Assembly: GCA_021850555.1 (NCBI GenBank)
Contig: JAJZLX010000684.1
Span: 1-7,915, forward strand
DNA from: Pseudomonadota bacterium
GTDB lineage: Bacteria > Pseudomonadota > Gammaproteobacteria > Steroidobacterales > Steroidobacteraceae
Direction of reading: 5' to 3'
Length of the DNA stretch: 7,915 bases
Below are positions 7,401-7,915 of this stretch, in pieces. Both the position numbers and the translations under genes were made by a program. Numbering within the stretch: the stretch's first letter is position 1; the number at the start of each line of letters is the position of its first letter. The notes under the pieces were generated by a model. That model was not told the origin of the DNA, ran no database searches, and saw only the letters and a list, made by a program, of their open reading frames with translations.

Positions 7401-7562
7401 AGGGCTATGGGTATCGTGATCTGCACCGGCCTGTCCATCGGCACGCTGTTCACCCTGTTCATCGTGCCGGCGGTGTACCTGCTGCTGGCGCAGGACCACG
7501 AAAAGGACCGGCAGAAGGCGGCAGGCCTCGTTGCCGAGGCTGCCGCGGCCGCTGCGGAGTGA
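4488..7562 (+). CDS. RND efflux permease (HAE-1/AcrB type, MexI/VexF-like)
   Basis: An inner-membrane proton/drug antiporter of 1024 residues, normal for AcrB-type pumps. It shows the internal duplication of the family: TM1 near 10-29, porter region 30-330, TM2-6 within 335-485, TM7 near 522-543, second porter region 545-845, TM8-12 within 847-1000. The residues matching the AcrB proton relay are all present: D400 and D401 (IGLVVDDAIIVVEN), K912 (ISKHGILMVQF), R942 and T949 (VRLRPILMT). The FPSLPGSQGLPVQFEI and YAGESRQF stretches resemble MexI/VexF-like pumps more than AcrB itself, and the AcrB-type glycine-rich switch loop is shortened near 600-612. GTG at 4488 is the start, four bases after the adaptor; the nearest Shine-Dalgarno-like AGGA (4473-4476) is weak, so coupling to the upstream gene is likely. 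The C-terminus ends in an alanine-rich tail. Substrate is not predictable. Confidence 0.95.
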   Translation: MRFTDIFIRRPVLAAVVSLLILVLGVRAIFQLPVTQYPKTQSAVITVTTYYYGADAQTVAGFITQPLETAIAQAQGIDYMSSQSMPGESVITATLRLNYSANKALTQISAQVNAVRNQLPPQSQLPVIALAKNQTTDTMYLGYFSSVLRPNALTDFLLRVVQPQLNAIPGVQNAEILGGRIFALRAWLDPNRMAAYGVTAADVSQALAANNYLSAAGHTKGRMVSINLTASTDPKTLRAFRNLVIRDQNGAIVRLKDVATVVLGAQNYNFSVRFSGRPGVFIGIKAAPSANILDVAQRVKAELPVIAHQLPNGITQKVVFNATSFIHASIVDVISTLVEALLIVTAVIFLFLGSPRAVAVPALAMPLSIVGAFIVMLALGYSINLLTLLALVLAIGLVVDDAIIVVENIDRHMKEGSTPFDAAIRGARELGGPIIAMTAVLVAAYVPIAFQGGLTGTLFTQFAFTLVGAVTASGIIALTLSPMMCSRIFRAEQEDNRFTHLLDRGFARLRGGYHRVLQNWLSTWPVLIVLGVVLLAGVFYLFMTSKHQLAPQEDQGVVLYQVIGPPDATLNQMKSYSRQIYRDARALPETTQVFQMTGTPSVNQGFGGVLLKPWNERTRTATQLQQILQRRWNHIAGARVVAFQFPSLPGSQGLPVQFEITTAEPIANLNAVARQVLARARASGLFFFVDDELKIDQPQDELVVNPNKVADLGLTQQDVASTLGAALGGGYVNYFELGGRSYQVMPQVRQRFRLNPSQILDYHLRTASGHIVELGTVAHLKPQVVPEAITHFQRLNAALIAGVPAVSQGQALAFLRNALHKIAPTGYKADYAGESRQFMKGSNSFVATFGFALIIVFLVLAALFESFRDPVVILVSVPAALFGALLFINLGFTTINIYTQVGLVTLLGLISKHGILMVQFANDEQRSGKTKLEAIEAAAEVRLRPILMTTAAMVVGVLPLVLATGAGAAGRRAMGIVICTGLSIGTLFTLFIVPAVYLLLAQDHEKDRQKAAGLVAEAAAAAAE

Positions 7563-7712
7563 TCCCGGCGCAGTGACTCCCCCGGTGTGCAGTGCCGGCC
7601 ACATGGACCGGATTGGCCCCAGGCCAGTCCCCCGGAATCCCGCGCGGAGCGCGTGAAGGGATTTTGATCCCCGTCAATTGCGTACAGGCGCTCTGCGGTA
7701 GCGTGCGCAGGG
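7563..7712. other. Intergenic region between the permease gene and ubiD
   Basis: No gene is supported in these 150 bases. They hold a small hairpin (TGGCC 7614-7618 with GGCCA 7622-7626), the terminator-like structure listed separately, and presumably the ubiD promoter, which I cannot place. TTGATC (7664-7669) and TTGCGT (7678-7683) resemble -35 boxes but have no convincing -10 partner. Confidence 0.4.
7636..7665 (+). terminator. Candidate terminator of the efflux operon
   Basis: AATCC-CGCGC (7636-7645) pairs with GCGCG (7649-7653) and GGATT (7659-7663) around a GGA loop, with a five-base bulge on the right side. Four T end the structure and no longer T-run follows. Position between operon and next gene is right, but the bulge and short T-run make it weak. 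Confidence 0.3.
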
Positions 7713-7915
7713 ATGGCATTCCATGATCTGCGCTCGTTCCTCGCTCGCCTGGAGGAGGGCGGCGACCTGCGCCGCGTCGGTTCCCCGGTCAGCCCCGAGC
7801 TCGAGAGCACTTCCTTTTGTCTGCGCGCCCTCAAGGCCGGCGGCCCCGCGCTGCTGTTCGAGCGGCCTTCCGGCTCTCGGCACGCGCTGCTCGGGAACCT
7901 GTTCGGGCACCGGCG
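7713..7915 (+). CDS. ubiD: UbiD, 4-hydroxy-3-polyprenylbenzoate decarboxylase, N-terminal part
   Basis: Only the first 67 codons are present; the gene runs off the right edge. The translation begins MAFHDLRSFLARLEEGGDLRRV and continues with KAGGPALLFERPSG (41-54) and LLGNLFG (59-65), which match the start of E. coli UbiD (NDLRDFL, then RAGGPALLFENPKG, then NLFG). UbiD decarboxylates the polyprenylated 4-hydroxybenzoate intermediate of ubiquinone synthesis using prenylated FMN, made by UbiX. The cofactor-binding and catalytic residues lie beyond the window. The ATG is the first in frame after a stop at 7665-7667 and gives the expected N-terminus, but its Shine-Dalgarno is poor because GG directly abuts it. 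Residues 31-37 (ESTSFCL) differ from the usual charged EITEIAD-like stretch. UbiD-family decarboxylases acting on other aromatics cannot be excluded. Confidence 0.87.
   Translation, partial: MAFHDLRSFLARLEEGGDLRRVGSPVSPELESTSFCLRALKAGGPALLFERPSGSRHALLGNLFGHR

Noticed and set aside
4428..7604. A 1058-codon open frame on the minus strand opposite the permease gene
   Set aside because: Its translation is dominated by H, R, D, Q and E with no recognisable domain, and it mirrors the permease codons. Long antisense frames are common opposite GC-rich genes with strong third-position bias.
7614..7626. TGGCC/GGCCA hairpin after the permease gene as a terminator
   Set aside because: The stem is only five base pairs and there is no T-run.

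Overview
The window is uniformly GC-rich. Its genes point to a Gram-negative proteobacterium, probably a high-GC gammaproteobacterium: a cytochrome-bd-type CydC exporter, an inner-membrane/periplasmic RND efflux pair, a Sec-exported periplasmic protein, and a UbiD of the ubiquinone pathway. The genus cannot be settled from this sequence. All genes I can support are on the + strand, and the window cuts into a gene at its right edge.

Left block (1-2372): the window opens with a 75-bp unit present about 1.8 times, capable of forming a long hairpin and ending just upstream of cydC. cydC encodes a complete ABC half-transporter; its usual partner cydD would lie to the left, outside the window. A hotdog-fold PaaI-type thioesterase follows after four bases, with its Shine-Dalgarno sequence inside the end of cydC, so the two are almost certainly co-transcribed.

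Middle block (2373-3349): a 181-bp gap leads to a gene for a small exported protein with four cysteines, which I cannot assign to a function. After it comes a gap of about 270 bp holding several perfect or near-perfect hairpins (3082-3095, 3102-3122, 3143-3165, 3236-3265).

Right block (3350-7562): a two-gene RND efflux operon, with a periplasmic adaptor (HlyD/AcrA type) and a 1024-residue RND permease separated by four bases. The permease keeps all five proton-relay residues known from AcrB. No outer-membrane channel gene and no regulator lies in the window. After a 150-bp gap with a weak terminator-like hairpin, the first 67 codons of ubiD run off the right edge.

Most of the window is ordinary core and efflux gene content. 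I see no CRISPR array, RNA gene, transposase or defence system. The points most worth a second look are the structured duplicated element in front of cydC, the uncertain cydC start inside a frame left open by that element, the G8 tract just before the CydC signature motif, the unassigned four-cysteine exported protein, and the hairpin cluster ahead of the efflux operon.
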